A DNA stretch of 61,123 bases from Chloroflexota bacterium (GTDB lineage: Bacteria; Chloroflexota; Anaerolineae; Promineifilales; Promineifilaceae): positions 1 through 61,123 of the forward strand of contig JAHDEN010000009.1 in assembly GCA_020628815.1 (NCBI GenBank). The letters run 5' to 3'. A model generated the notes under the pieces. It did no database searches. It had not been told where the DNA came from and worked only from the letters and a program-made list of their open reading frames with translations. Positions 35,195-42,703 of the stretch are shown in pieces. Every line of letters starts with the position of its first letter. The stretch's first letter is position 1. The translations under genes were made by a program, and so were the position numbers.

Positions 35195-36103
35195 CTAAAC
35201 AAAAAACGTTCCTTTGCTCACCATTACCGCAGACCCGCCAACACGGACCGCTCGGCAAACACCATCTTTTAAATCGATTTCAAAGTCGATGATAGACGGC
35301 CGCCCCATTTCAACCCCTTGTTGCAACGTCCAGCGTATGGTGCCGTTTTGCTGGTCTGCTTTGGTTGCCAGATAGGCGGCTAGTCCGGTTACGGCCGAGC
35401 CGGTCGCCGGATCTTCATAAATCCCCATTTGCGGCACCACAAACATGCGCGCCCTAAAATCTGCCCCGTTTAGATCAGGGTCAGCGGTGTAGACATACAC
35501 GCTGCGGGTTTCTGGAATCTGTTTGCGCCATTTGGCTAAATCGATATCGACTCGGGCTAAGGCATCCGCATCTTTAACCGGCACAAACAGCCGGGGCGTT
35601 CCCGCCTTTACAACTTCAGGTTTATAAGGATGGGTCAGCACATCCCCTGGGTTTAGCGACAAAAATTCTGTTATCAAGGCGGCGTCAGGTGCGCCCCCCA
35701 CAACATCGGGGACCACGGCCGCAGATAAGACCGCACGGGTTACGGCACCATCTTTGTCTGCAAAGATTTTGATCGGCACTCGGCCGACCCCCTCTTCAAA
35801 CGCAATCTCTGTTTCTGTACCGGTTAAGGCAACCTGACCGATTGTTGCCAGCACAAATGCACCACCCACCGTAGGATGCCCAGCGAACGGGAGCTCAAGG
35901 TTTGGGGTAAAGATTCGAACCTTACAGGTGTTGGCTGGATCTTCTGGGGGAAACATGAAGATCGTTTCTGATAAATTAAACTCCCGCGCAATTTTTTGCA
36001 TCGTGGGGGTGTCTAATCCGGCCGCATGCGGGAAAACGGCCAGTGGGTTGCCGCCAAATCTCTGTGTCGTAAACACATCTGTCGTGTAAAAGTCGTAATC
36101 CAT
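35195..36103 (-). CDS. PhzF family isomerase
   Basis: A 302-residue protein, the usual PhzF size. The N-terminal half shows [26 protein letters not shown] (with the catalytic Glu of SET), [18 protein letters not shown], and the C-terminal half has [23 protein letters not shown]. The two halves are pseudo-symmetric diaminopimelate-epimerase folds. PhzF itself acts in phenazine synthesis, but most family members are of unknown substrate and no other phenazine gene is here. The ATG is only six bases from a good -10 box (TACAAT, 36110-36115), so the mRNA may be leaderless. Confidence 0.9.
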   Translation of the reverse strand: MDYDFYTTDVFTTQRFGGNPLAVFPHAAGLDTPTMQKIAREFNLSETIFMFPPEDPANTCKVRIFTPNLELPFAGHPTVGGAFVLATIGQVALTGTETEIAFEEGVGRVPIKIFADKDGAVTRAVLSAAVVPDVVGGAPDAALITEFLSLNPGDVLTHPYKPEVVKAGTPRLFVPVKDADALARVDIDLAKWRKQIPETRSVYVYTADPDLNGADFRARMFVVPQMGIYEDPATGSAVTGLAAYLATKADQQNGTIRWTLQQGVEMGRPSIIDFEIDLKDGVCRAVRVGGSAVMVSKGTFFV

Positions 36104-36109
36104 CGGCAG

Positions 36110-36115
36110 ATTGTA
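36110..36115 (-). promoter_or_regulatory. -10 box of the PhzF gene, probably leaderless
   Basis: TACAAT on the minus strand, six bases before the ATG at 36103. No -35 box is recognisable 16-18 bases upstream. The distance implies transcription starting at or next to the start codon. Confidence 0.45.
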
Positions 36116-36266
36116 CTAAAACAATCTGAGCACAGCAGGTACAATAAGGGACGAGTGATGATAACAATTTCAGTGTATTGTGGAGCCGACTCGTCATAAC
36201 GGTCACAATTGGGTTATGATCCGGTTAAAATGGGTGGCAAAAAAGTGGCACACCCAGCACCATGCC

Positions 36267-36295
36267 CTGTAAAACCGTTTACAGAATGGTATACT
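36267..36295 (+). promoter_or_regulatory. mreB promoter with an operator-like palindrome
   Basis: CTGTAAA-ACCG-TTTACAG (36267-36284) is an exact inverted repeat that sits just before TATACT (36290-36295), a good -10 box. The weak -35 box (TGTAAA) would lie inside the palindrome. A repressor or activator site is suggested by position. Confidence 0.5.
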
Positions 36296-36340
36296 TCCTC
36301 GGTTTTGAATTAACCAAAAATTCGCAGGCGGAAAAAGAGA

Positions 36341-37420
36341 TTGTTTTCATTTTTAAATTCATTCAGGCCCCTAGACTTCATTCTGGGCCTTTTTTCTCAA
36401 GACGTAGGTATCGACTTGGGGACAGCAAACACTTTGGTCAGTGTTAGAGACCGAGGAATTATTATTAACGAGCCATCATGGGTTGCCATTCGCAAACGGA
36501 CCCGTGAGCCTCTGGCCGTTGGAGCCGAAGCTAAAGAGATGGTCGGCCGTACCCCGGCCGACATTATCGCCATTCGTCCTTTGCGCGATGGGGTAATCTC
36601 TGAGTTCGAGATTACCGAGGCGATGCTCAACTACTTCATCAACAAAGTTCATGAACAGCTGTTAACCCCGTTTCCGCGGCCACGTGTTGTGGTTGGGATC
36701 CCGGCCGGTGTAACCGAGGTAGAGGAACGCGCTGTACGAGATGCTGCGATTGCGGCCGGTGCGCGTGAGGCTTATCTGATCGAGGAGCCTGTGGCTGCAG
36801 CGATCGGTGCCGGACTGCCGATTATGGAATCACGCGGGAGCATGATTGTTGACATCGGTGGTGGCACAACCGAGGTTGCGATTTTCTCGATGGGTGGGGT
36901 TGTTGTGCGCCGCTCTGTCCGTGTGGCTGGTGACGAAATGGATGAAGACATCGTTGCTTATGCCCGTAATAAATATAATTTAATGATTGGGGAGCGCATG
37001 GCGGAACGGGCCAAAATTGCGGCCGGATCCGCATTCCCACTGCCAGAAGAACGGACCATCACCCTACGCGGCCGTAACTTGATCAACGGGTTGCCACAAT
37101 CGGTTGAAATTAGCAGTATCGAGCTGCGTGAAGCGATGGCACCCAGCATTAACGTGATTGTTGACACCGTAAAAGATGCCATTGATGAAACCCCGCCCGA
37201 ACTTGTGGCTGACCTAATGGAAGCTGGAATTTGTTTGGCTGGTGGTGGCGGTAAGATTCGCGGGCTTGAAGATCGCATTGAAGATTCGGTCAAAATCCGA
37301 GTTTGGGTCGCTGATGATCCGATGACCTGTGTGGCCCGTGGTGCCGGTAAGGTGCTTGAAGACTTTGATTATTGGAGCCGGGTTCTTGCGACTGACGACC
37401 GAAGCCGTCGCTTGAAATAA
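36341..37420 (+). CDS. mreB: Rod shape-determining protein MreB
   Basis: A 359-residue actin homologue. The start is TTG at 36341; no ATG or GTG fits the frame better. Motifs: VGIDLGTANTLVSV (phosphate 1), RPLRDGVISEFEITEAML, VVGIPAGVTEVEERAV, AYLIEEPVAAAIGAGLP, MIVDIGGGTTEVAIFSMGG (phosphate 2), GDEMDEDI and ICLAGGGGKIRGLEDRI (adenosine). MreB forms membrane-bound filaments that guide peptidoglycan synthesis in rod-shaped cells. The N-terminus (FSFLNSFRPLDFILGLF) is amphipathic and fits membrane binding. mreC and mreD follow, and a class A penicillin-binding protein is encoded at 51379. Confidence 0.97.
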   Translation: MFSFLNSFRPLDFILGLFSQDVGIDLGTANTLVSVRDRGIIINEPSWVAIRKRTREPLAVGAEAKEMVGRTPADIIAIRPLRDGVISEFEITEAMLNYFINKVHEQLLTPFPRPRVVVGIPAGVTEVEERAVRDAAIAAGAREAYLIEEPVAAAIGAGLPIMESRGSMIVDIGGGTTEVAIFSMGGVVVRRSVRVAGDEMDEDIVAYARNKYNLMIGERMAERAKIAAGSAFPLPEERTITLRGRNLINGLPQSVEISSIELREAMAPSINVIVDTVKDAIDETPPELVADLMEAGICLAGGGGKIRGLEDRIEDSVKIRVWVADDPMTCVARGAGKVLEDFDYWSRVLATDDRSRRLK

Positions 37421-37440
37421 ATTTGTTGATCTTGCACAAA

Positions 37441-37522
37441 TAGGACTTTCGCTTGCAAGGAGCACTGAGCTTGTCGCAGTGCGTTCTTACAATTCTGGAG
37501 AGCCTCTGAAGCGAAAGCCCTA
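37441..37522. repeat. Small structured repeat between mreB and mreC
   Basis: TAGGACTTTCGCTT (37441-37454) and AAGCGAAAGCCCTA (37509-37522) are inverted with one mismatch and enclose an inner hairpin GCACTG (37462-37467) / CAGTGC (37477-37482). The text GCACTGAGCTTGTCGCAGTGC is of the kind seen in widespread intergenic palindromic elements. It fills most of the 151-base mreB-mreC gap. Confidence 0.65.
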
Positions 37523-37571
37523 ACCATATGGTTTGTAGCAGTGTCACTTGTAGGCACATTTATTTGATCCA

Positions 37572-38459
37572 ATGCCCACGTCTCAATCTAATGTCCGCTG
37601 GGGATTAATTCTCTCATTTGTCGGTATCGCACTATTTTTATTTGTGATCGATGCCACCGGCAATACGCCCGGCCTGCTATCGCTTGTGCGCGACCCGATT
37701 ACGACCGTAAATACATGGCTGGCACCTTCGGCCGATACTGTTTCAGACGTGTTAGCGGGTCCCGCTAATGTACAGCTTGCTATCGAAGAGATTGAGCGTT
37801 TGCAGGGGCAAGTGGCGGAGCTGCAAAAAGAAAATCAACTTTTACGCGAAAATGAAGGGGAGCTGGAAGTCCTGCGCAGGTTGTTCGATTATGCTACCGA
37901 TTCACCCGAAAACCAGCGTGTGTTGGCCGATGTGATCGGCCGAGAAACCAATCCGCTTTTCCGCAGTATTTTGATTAACCGTGGCACCAATGACGGGGTC
38001 CAAGTCGGCATGCCGGTTGACAGCGATCAAGGGTTGATCGGCCAGGTGTTCCGTACAACGCCTGACTCAGCCATGGTGATTCTTGTCATCGATAATGCCA
38101 GCGGTGTTCCCGGCCGCTTAAGCAGCTCACGCGCCACCGGTTTGGTGCACGGCACAGGGGCGGGGCGCACAATGGAGATGGATTGGATTCCACTCGAAGC
38201 TGAGGTTGAAATCGGTGATGTTGTGCTCACATCTGGCCTTATTGGTCAATTTGATCAAGGCATTTTGGTCGGCCGTTTTCCGCGCGGGCTAACCGTCGGC
38301 CGTGTGACCGAGGTTGAGCGCAGTGACGCAGATATCTTGCAGCGGGCCATCATTCGTTCAGACGTAAACTTTAGCGATTTGGAGCGGGTATTTGTGATTG
38401 TCGATTTCCCCAAAGACGACATCACATCCTTTGAAGATCCGCTTGGAGAGGACCAGTAG
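37572..38459 (+). CDS. mreC: Rod shape-determining protein MreC
   Basis: A 295-residue protein with an N-terminal membrane segment (GLILSFVGIALFLFVIDA), a coiled coil (IEEIERLQGQVAELQKENQLLREN, about residues 72-96) and the two-barrel MreC domain (DVIGRETNPLFRSILINRGTNDGVQVGMPVDSDQGLIGQV, DVVLTSGLIGQFDQGILVGRFPRGLTVGRV). This is the standard layout. MreC links MreB to the penicillin-binding proteins outside the membrane. No rodA or pbpA (PBP2) gene follows. Confidence 0.95.
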   Translation: MPTSQSNVRWGLILSFVGIALFLFVIDATGNTPGLLSLVRDPITTVNTWLAPSADTVSDVLAGPANVQLAIEEIERLQGQVAELQKENQLLRENEGELEVLRRLFDYATDSPENQRVLADVIGRETNPLFRSILINRGTNDGVQVGMPVDSDQGLIGQVFRTTPDSAMVILVIDNASGVPGRLSSSRATGLVHGTGAGRTMEMDWIPLEAEVEIGDVVLTSGLIGQFDQGILVGRFPRGLTVGRVTEVERSDADILQRAIIRSDVNFSDLERVFVIVDFPKDDITSFEDPLGEDQ

Positions 38460-38549
38460 CCGGTAATCAGTATTTGGTGAATAGGTAAATTGCCATACCG
38501 TTCATCGATTTGCGAAGCGGACCGATTATCGAGCTATCGAGTACCGAAA

Positions 38550-39059
38550 ATGAACCGATCCACTCTCGTTGCCATACCTATCCTACTTATCCTCACCATC
38601 ATTCAAACAAGCGTGCTCACGGTGCTGCCTGTGCTTGACCAGGTTGTGCAGCCTGTTTTGTTGTGCGCCATTGCGTGGGGCATGCTGCGTGGTATTCGGG
38701 ATGGGTTGACTTGGGCCTTTATCGGCGGGCTGTTCTTAGACCTATTCTCAATTGGACCTTGGGGAGCCCAATCATTAGCGATTATGGCGGCCGTAGCCGT
38801 TGCTGTCTGGATCGTTTCAACGCTGCCCCCACGTCGTTTCTGGATTCCCGGCATTATTGGGGGCATGTGTGCTGTGATCTATTTAGGATTACTTATCGCT
38901 ATGATTCAGGTTAGTCGATACGGCTCTCATATTTCTGCGGCTCCTGAAATCGGCTCATTTTTTGTTGTGCAAGGGGTGTCGGCCGTTTTAGCCTACTGGG
39001 TACTGTTTGTTTTGCGCCAAACGCTCTATCCGCCAGAGGTCACCGGAACCGGACTCTAG
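38550..39059 (+). CDS. mreD: Rod shape-determining protein MreD
   Basis: I start at MNRSTLVAIPILL (38550); an upstream in-frame ATG at 38490 would add a non-conserved extension through an inverted-repeat-like leader. The 169-residue protein has about five membrane segments with RGIRDGLTWAFIGGLFLDLFSIGPWGAQSL, the conserved GLxxDlfs..pxG block of MreD. It works with MreC in the elongation complex. Its stop lies two bases from the stop of the convergent GT2 gene. Confidence 0.9.
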   Translation: MNRSTLVAIPILLILTIIQTSVLTVLPVLDQVVQPVLLCAIAWGMLRGIRDGLTWAFIGGLFLDLFSIGPWGAQSLAIMAAVAVAVWIVSTLPPRRFWIPGIIGGMCAVIYLGLLIAMIQVSRYGSHISAAPEIGSFFVVQGVSAVLAYWVLFVLRQTLYPPEVTGTGL

Positions 39060-39061
39060 AC

Positions 39062-40081
39062 TTAACCCGTTTCTGCTTTCGGGCTGGCCGGGTCTTTACC
39101 CACCATCTGCTTAACTTTATACACCGTTTTATTTTGACTTTCGTAATAGGTGCGCACAACCAGCTCTGCCACGATACCTGTCACTAAAAATTGAACGCCT
39201 AAAATAATTGCTAAGATGCCCAGCAAAAACGTTGGTCGGGAGCCGATGTTGTACTCTTTGAAAGCGATAAAGCCACCGACGAGCCCAAAGTAGATTTTAC
39301 GAGCACCCAAAATTGAGATGATGCTAAATCCGCCCAGCCCAGAGACAAAACCGATCCAGCCTAAAAAGTGCATCGGCCGGTCTGCGTAAGACCGCAGAAA
39401 AAGCACGGTGACCAAATCTAGCAGAACCCGAAAAGTGCGCGAAATGCCATATTTCGATTCACCCGCCATGCGGGGCCGATGATTGACCGGTACTTCGACC
39501 ATTGAAAAGCCCGCATTATTGACGAGCTCGGGAATAAAGCGGTGCATTTCACCATACAGGCGCAATTCGCTCACCACCTCATTTTTAAACGCCCGCATCG
39601 AACAGCCACGATCATGTAGCTTAACGCCCGAGAAACTGGCAATCGTCCAGTTTGCGATTTTTGAAGGAAGTTTGCGCAGCAGAAACCCATCTTGCCGATT
39701 GATGCGCCAGCCGTTAACCACATCCGCCCCGCTCTCATCCAGCTTTTCCATCATGGTGGGGATGTCGGCCGGATCATTTTGACCATCCGCATCTAACGTG
39801 ATCACGACCCGTCCGGAAGCATTGTCGAACCCGGCCGCAAATCCGGCCGTTTGTCCATAGTTGCGTCGAAAACTAACCAAAATGACCCGTGGATCATCTG
39901 CATGCAGTTCTTTGATAATTTCGACACTCCGGTCTTTACTGCCATCATCAACATAAATGACTTCATAATCGATGGCGGTATCTTTCAATGCGGCCGTAAT
40001 CTCCGCATGGAGTGAGTGAAGGCTCTCTTCTTCGTTATAGACCGGAATAACAATGCTTAAATCTAGATCGTAATAGTGCAT
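39062..40081 (-). CDS. Family 2 glycosyltransferase, DPM/GtrB-like, with C-terminal membrane segments
   Basis: A 339-residue protein. The GT2 catalytic domain shows LSIVIPVYNEEESL, YVDDGSKDRSVEII, FRRNYGQTAGFAAGFDNASG, TLDADGQNDPADIP (the DxD-type metal site) and GCSMRAFKNEVV. Two membrane segments lie at about residues 232-260 and 270-315. Such enzymes move a sugar from a nucleotide sugar to polyprenyl phosphate at the membrane. The product could supply the GT39-type transferase encoded at 46484, which needs a polyprenyl-phosphate sugar donor (inference). Confidence 0.93.
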   Translation of the reverse strand: MHYYDLDLSIVIPVYNEEESLHSLHAEITAALKDTAIDYEVIYVDDGSKDRSVEIIKELHADDPRVILVSFRRNYGQTAGFAAGFDNASGRVVITLDADGQNDPADIPTMMEKLDESGADVVNGWRINRQDGFLLRKLPSKIANWTIASFSGVKLHDRGCSMRAFKNEVVSELRLYGEMHRFIPELVNNAGFSMVEVPVNHRPRMAGESKYGISRTFRVLLDLVTVLFLRSYADRPMHFLGWIGFVSGLGGFSIISILGARKIYFGLVGGFIAFKEYNIGSRPTFLLGILAIILGVQFLVTGIVAELVVRTYYESQNKTVYKVKQMVGKDPASPKAETG

Positions 40082-40292
40082 ATAGTTGCCTCAAAAAGGT
40101 AGGAAGATTTTAGCAGTTTTTAAAATAGTTTTGAATGGATATAAAGAAACAGGGACAAATAGGAGGTGAATCATTAGGAAAAAAGCTGACACGGCTGGCC
40201 AACAGTGCCCCCTTCGTGGCTTTATTTGGTCCGTGAGGGATAATTTTGCAATTGAATACACCGTTCAGTGTTTAACAGATTAGGATCAAACT

Positions 40293-41534
40293 ATGTCTCA
40301 AAAGCTAATTGTTCTGATGGTTGATGGCATCTCGGCCGACCACTATACCGCGATTCGTCAACAGTTGCCCCATTTGATGGCGCTAGAAAAACAGGGATTC
40401 CGCATTGATCGACTGCATGCGGAGCAGCTGGGGGTTTCGCTCGCCGGCCGAGTATCGATGCTGACCGGCCATACGGCTGATCAAAGCGGGGTGTTTGGCA
40501 ACAAAACTTGGGATTCGGCTAAACAAGCCTTTCGGTATGCAACCCCTGATGATGTGCGCGTGCCCACTCTGTTTGCCCGGGCTCAATCGGCCGGGCGGTC
40601 CACAGCCTGCATCGGGGCGGGTATGATCCGGCCGGAAGAGTGTGATTTGATGGTGCCTCCCAACTGGGTAGATGGCTGGGCCATCAACCGTGCTCGTGAT
40701 CCAGAACCGGTTCCGGCCGACCATCCGTGGCAGCGGGTGGTGGATGCACCACCAACCCAGCAGTTTTTAGATCAGTGTGCCAAGTTTAGCCTACTCACCG
40801 ATTATCCGGCCCAGATGGAAGGCTTTTACGAACCGTGGATGTTGATGTGTGATCATTTGATTGCTGACTGGGTTGGGGCGATGGCGGTTGCTGATCCGTC
40901 GCCAGATCTGATTTGGGCTGAGTTTTGTATCCCTGACCATGTGTTACACGGCACCGGCATTAATAGCCCGTGGAGTAACTGGACCATTGTTGAGGCGGAT
41001 ATGGCTGTGGGCAAAATTATGCAGCGGCTAAAAGATGCTGGTGTGCAGGATGAATGGAATATCGCCGTGATGGGGGACCATGGATTTGGGCCAATTGAGA
41101 CGGCCATTCATCTTGAAAATATCGTGCCCGATATTAGCTACTCGGGCGAAGGTGCTGTGGCGGTGGTGCATGCATCGGCCGCTGAGTTCGCTGAGATTGT
41201 GACCGCTGTGGCACCTTATGGTGTGGAAGCTGGCCCACAAACGATGTTCCCTGTTGAAATGCGTGATGAGCTGCATTTGTTGATTGCACCGGACAAGTAT
41301 AGTTTTGAAGGGGTTTACGGCCGAGATCGAACTGAACCAACCGGCGCACCAGGTGCGATAGCGACGCACGGTTTTCGGCCGGGCAGCCCGCTAGATGACC
41401 GAATGTGTATTATGGCCGGGGCGAATGTGCCGCAGGGCAAAGCGGCCGAAGCAGATGCGACCCAAGCGGCTTCTACGATGGCGAAAATTATGGGATTAGA
41501 CACAGGCAGCTTTCCAGCGGCTCCCGTCTTCTGA
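40293..41534 (+). CDS. Type I phosphodiesterase / nucleotide pyrophosphatase family protein
   Basis: A 413-residue protein of the alkaline-phosphatase superfamily, without a signal peptide. The metal sites are seen in LIVLMVDGISADHY (Asp), IPDHVLHG (Asp/His), NIAVMGDHGFGP (Asp-His) and IATHGFRPG (His). The nucleophile region is SLAGRVSMLTGH, with Ser rather than the more common Thr. The gene follows an AGGA ribosome binding site. Substrate is unknown. A 36-codon frame with a perfect Shine-Dalgarno sequence ends nine bases upstream, as described in the findings. Confidence 0.88.
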   Translation: MSQKLIVLMVDGISADHYTAIRQQLPHLMALEKQGFRIDRLHAEQLGVSLAGRVSMLTGHTADQSGVFGNKTWDSAKQAFRYATPDDVRVPTLFARAQSAGRSTACIGAGMIRPEECDLMVPPNWVDGWAINRARDPEPVPADHPWQRVVDAPPTQQFLDQCAKFSLLTDYPAQMEGFYEPWMLMCDHLIADWVGAMAVADPSPDLIWAEFCIPDHVLHGTGINSPWSNWTIVEADMAVGKIMQRLKDAGVQDEWNIAVMGDHGFGPIETAIHLENIVPDISYSGEGAVAVVHASAAEFAEIVTAVAPYGVEAGPQTMFPVEMRDELHLLIAPDKYSFEGVYGRDRTEPTGAPGAIATHGFRPGSPLDDRMCIMAGANVPQGKAAEADATQAASTMAKIMGLDTGSFPAAPVF

Positions 41535-41552
41535 TTTATAAGGAATAGAATT

Positions 41553-41933
41553 ATGCAATATGATGTAAAAACTCCGGCCGAATATATGGCCGTACTGGAA
41601 GATGATTGGCGACGCGAAAAAGTTGTCGAGATTCGAGAGATCATTCAACAAATAGCTCCAGATATTGTTGAGGGGATCAATTATAAAATGTTGAGCTATG
41701 GAGATGGAACCGATAACGTCGTTTTTCATCTGAACGCTCAGAGAGGATATGTCAGTTTTTACGTGGGTGACACAAAAAAGATCGACCCCACCGGAGAGCT
41801 GCTAGAGGGGATTAACTGTGGCAAAGGATGTCTGCGTTTTAAGAAGACTCAAGCGATTAAAGATACTCGCCTAGATGAGTTTATCGCTAAAACGGTTGAG
41901 CTCTGGCGTGCGGGTGAAGATGTGGCTTGTTAA
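41553..41933 (+). CDS. DUF1801 (YdhG/iron chaperone-like) protein
   Basis: A 126-residue cytosolic protein starting 18 bases after the phosphodiesterase gene, with AAGGAA as ribosome binding site. Family features are VVEIREIIQQIAPDIVEGINYKMLSYG, NVVFHLNAQRGYVSFYVGD and GKGCLRFKKTQAI. DUF1801 proteins are small single-domain proteins, and some are described as frataxin-like iron-binding proteins. The role here is unknown. It is probably co-transcribed with the gene before it. Confidence 0.85.
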   Translation: MQYDVKTPAEYMAVLEDDWRREKVVEIREIIQQIAPDIVEGINYKMLSYGDGTDNVVFHLNAQRGYVSFYVGDTKKIDPTGELLEGINCGKGCLRFKKTQAIKDTRLDEFIAKTVELWRAGEDVAC

Positions 41934-41979
41934 TGGTGGCTATCGAATTTTACAAATAGGCTCCCCGATCAGATTTTAT

Positions 41980-42369
41980 TTAGGCTAAAGACGGCCGTAC
42001 CAACCACCATTGCAAAGCGACATAAAAAATAAAAATCGCGGTGCCGACTAGTGCAATAAGGCCTAAAACGCCAACGCCAAACCCGCCAAACAAAGCGGCC
42101 CACAGCAGCAAGAACCCGTTGAGCTCAAGCACAATTATGGCAAATAGCGCACCACCTTTTGAGTAGTCAGCATTCCAGAGGGTTAAAAGCCAAGCCCCAA
42201 AAGCGAGCCAAATCACTCCGACAACACGTATCCAAGTTGTAGAGATGGAGCCTAGCCCCAACATGCTAATTAATAGAGCGGGAGCTGCGAACATAAGTAT
42301 GCCCGACAGTGTGGTAATAATGCCGTCAAAGCGAAAGAACGGCCGTTGTAGATGTTCTGGTAATAACAT
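41980..42369 (-). CDS. Small four-segment membrane protein, function unknown
   Basis: A 129-residue protein with AAAGGAGA six bases before the ATG. Four hydrophobic segments are clear at about residues 16-38, 42-64, 71-93 and 97-122. The N-terminus PEHLQRPFFRFDG and the C-terminus WWLVRPSLA are short. No family signature is recognised. The gene stands alone on its strand between a DUF1801 gene and a lipoprotein gene. Confidence 0.65.
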   Translation of the reverse strand: MLLPEHLQRPFFRFDGIITTLSGILMFAAPALLISMLGLGSISTTWIRVVGVIWLAFGAWLLTLWNADYSKGGALFAIIVLELNGFLLLWAALFGGFGVGVLGLIALVGTAIFIFYVALQWWLVRPSLA

Positions 42370-42703
42370 TTAAATCTCCTTTGGGTGTAAACGCATGTTT
42401 CGTAGAGTGTAAAAATTTCTGTTTGAGAGTTAATGCCCCACGTAACACGCTTTAAATATTTGAGTCAAGCGAGCCGACGATTGATCGGCCCGTTGTGACA
42501 GCAACTGTACCGTTTTGCCACCCGCCAAAACGATCAATATTTGTGCCAACTTGTGCCATTTTCAACAATTTAACCGTTTTCTATCGTAATAAAAAATGAG
42601 AACTCTCTGATGGTGGGGGTAAACTTCCGACCAAACTTACCGGCTTGCATTATAATCCGAGCGCAACATTTCTGACCCATCGCCCTCGCTTGCACTAACT
42701 CTT
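42370..42703. other. Intergenic region with the promoter of the CAP/glycosidase gene
   Basis: This 334-base gap lies between divergent genes. The only feature I can support is TATAAT at 42651-42656, about 48 bases before the plus-strand start. No terminator or coding frame stands out in the remainder. Confidence 0.5.
42651..42656 (+). promoter_or_regulatory. -10 box of the CAP/glycosidase lipoprotein gene
   Basis: TATAAT matches the consensus exactly; the -35 region (CGACCA) is poor. The leader to the ATG at 42704 would be about 41 bases. Confidence 0.5.

Noticed and set aside
35195-36103. Phenazine biosynthesis
   Set aside because: No other phenazine gene occurs nearby, and PhzF-type proteins are widespread without it.
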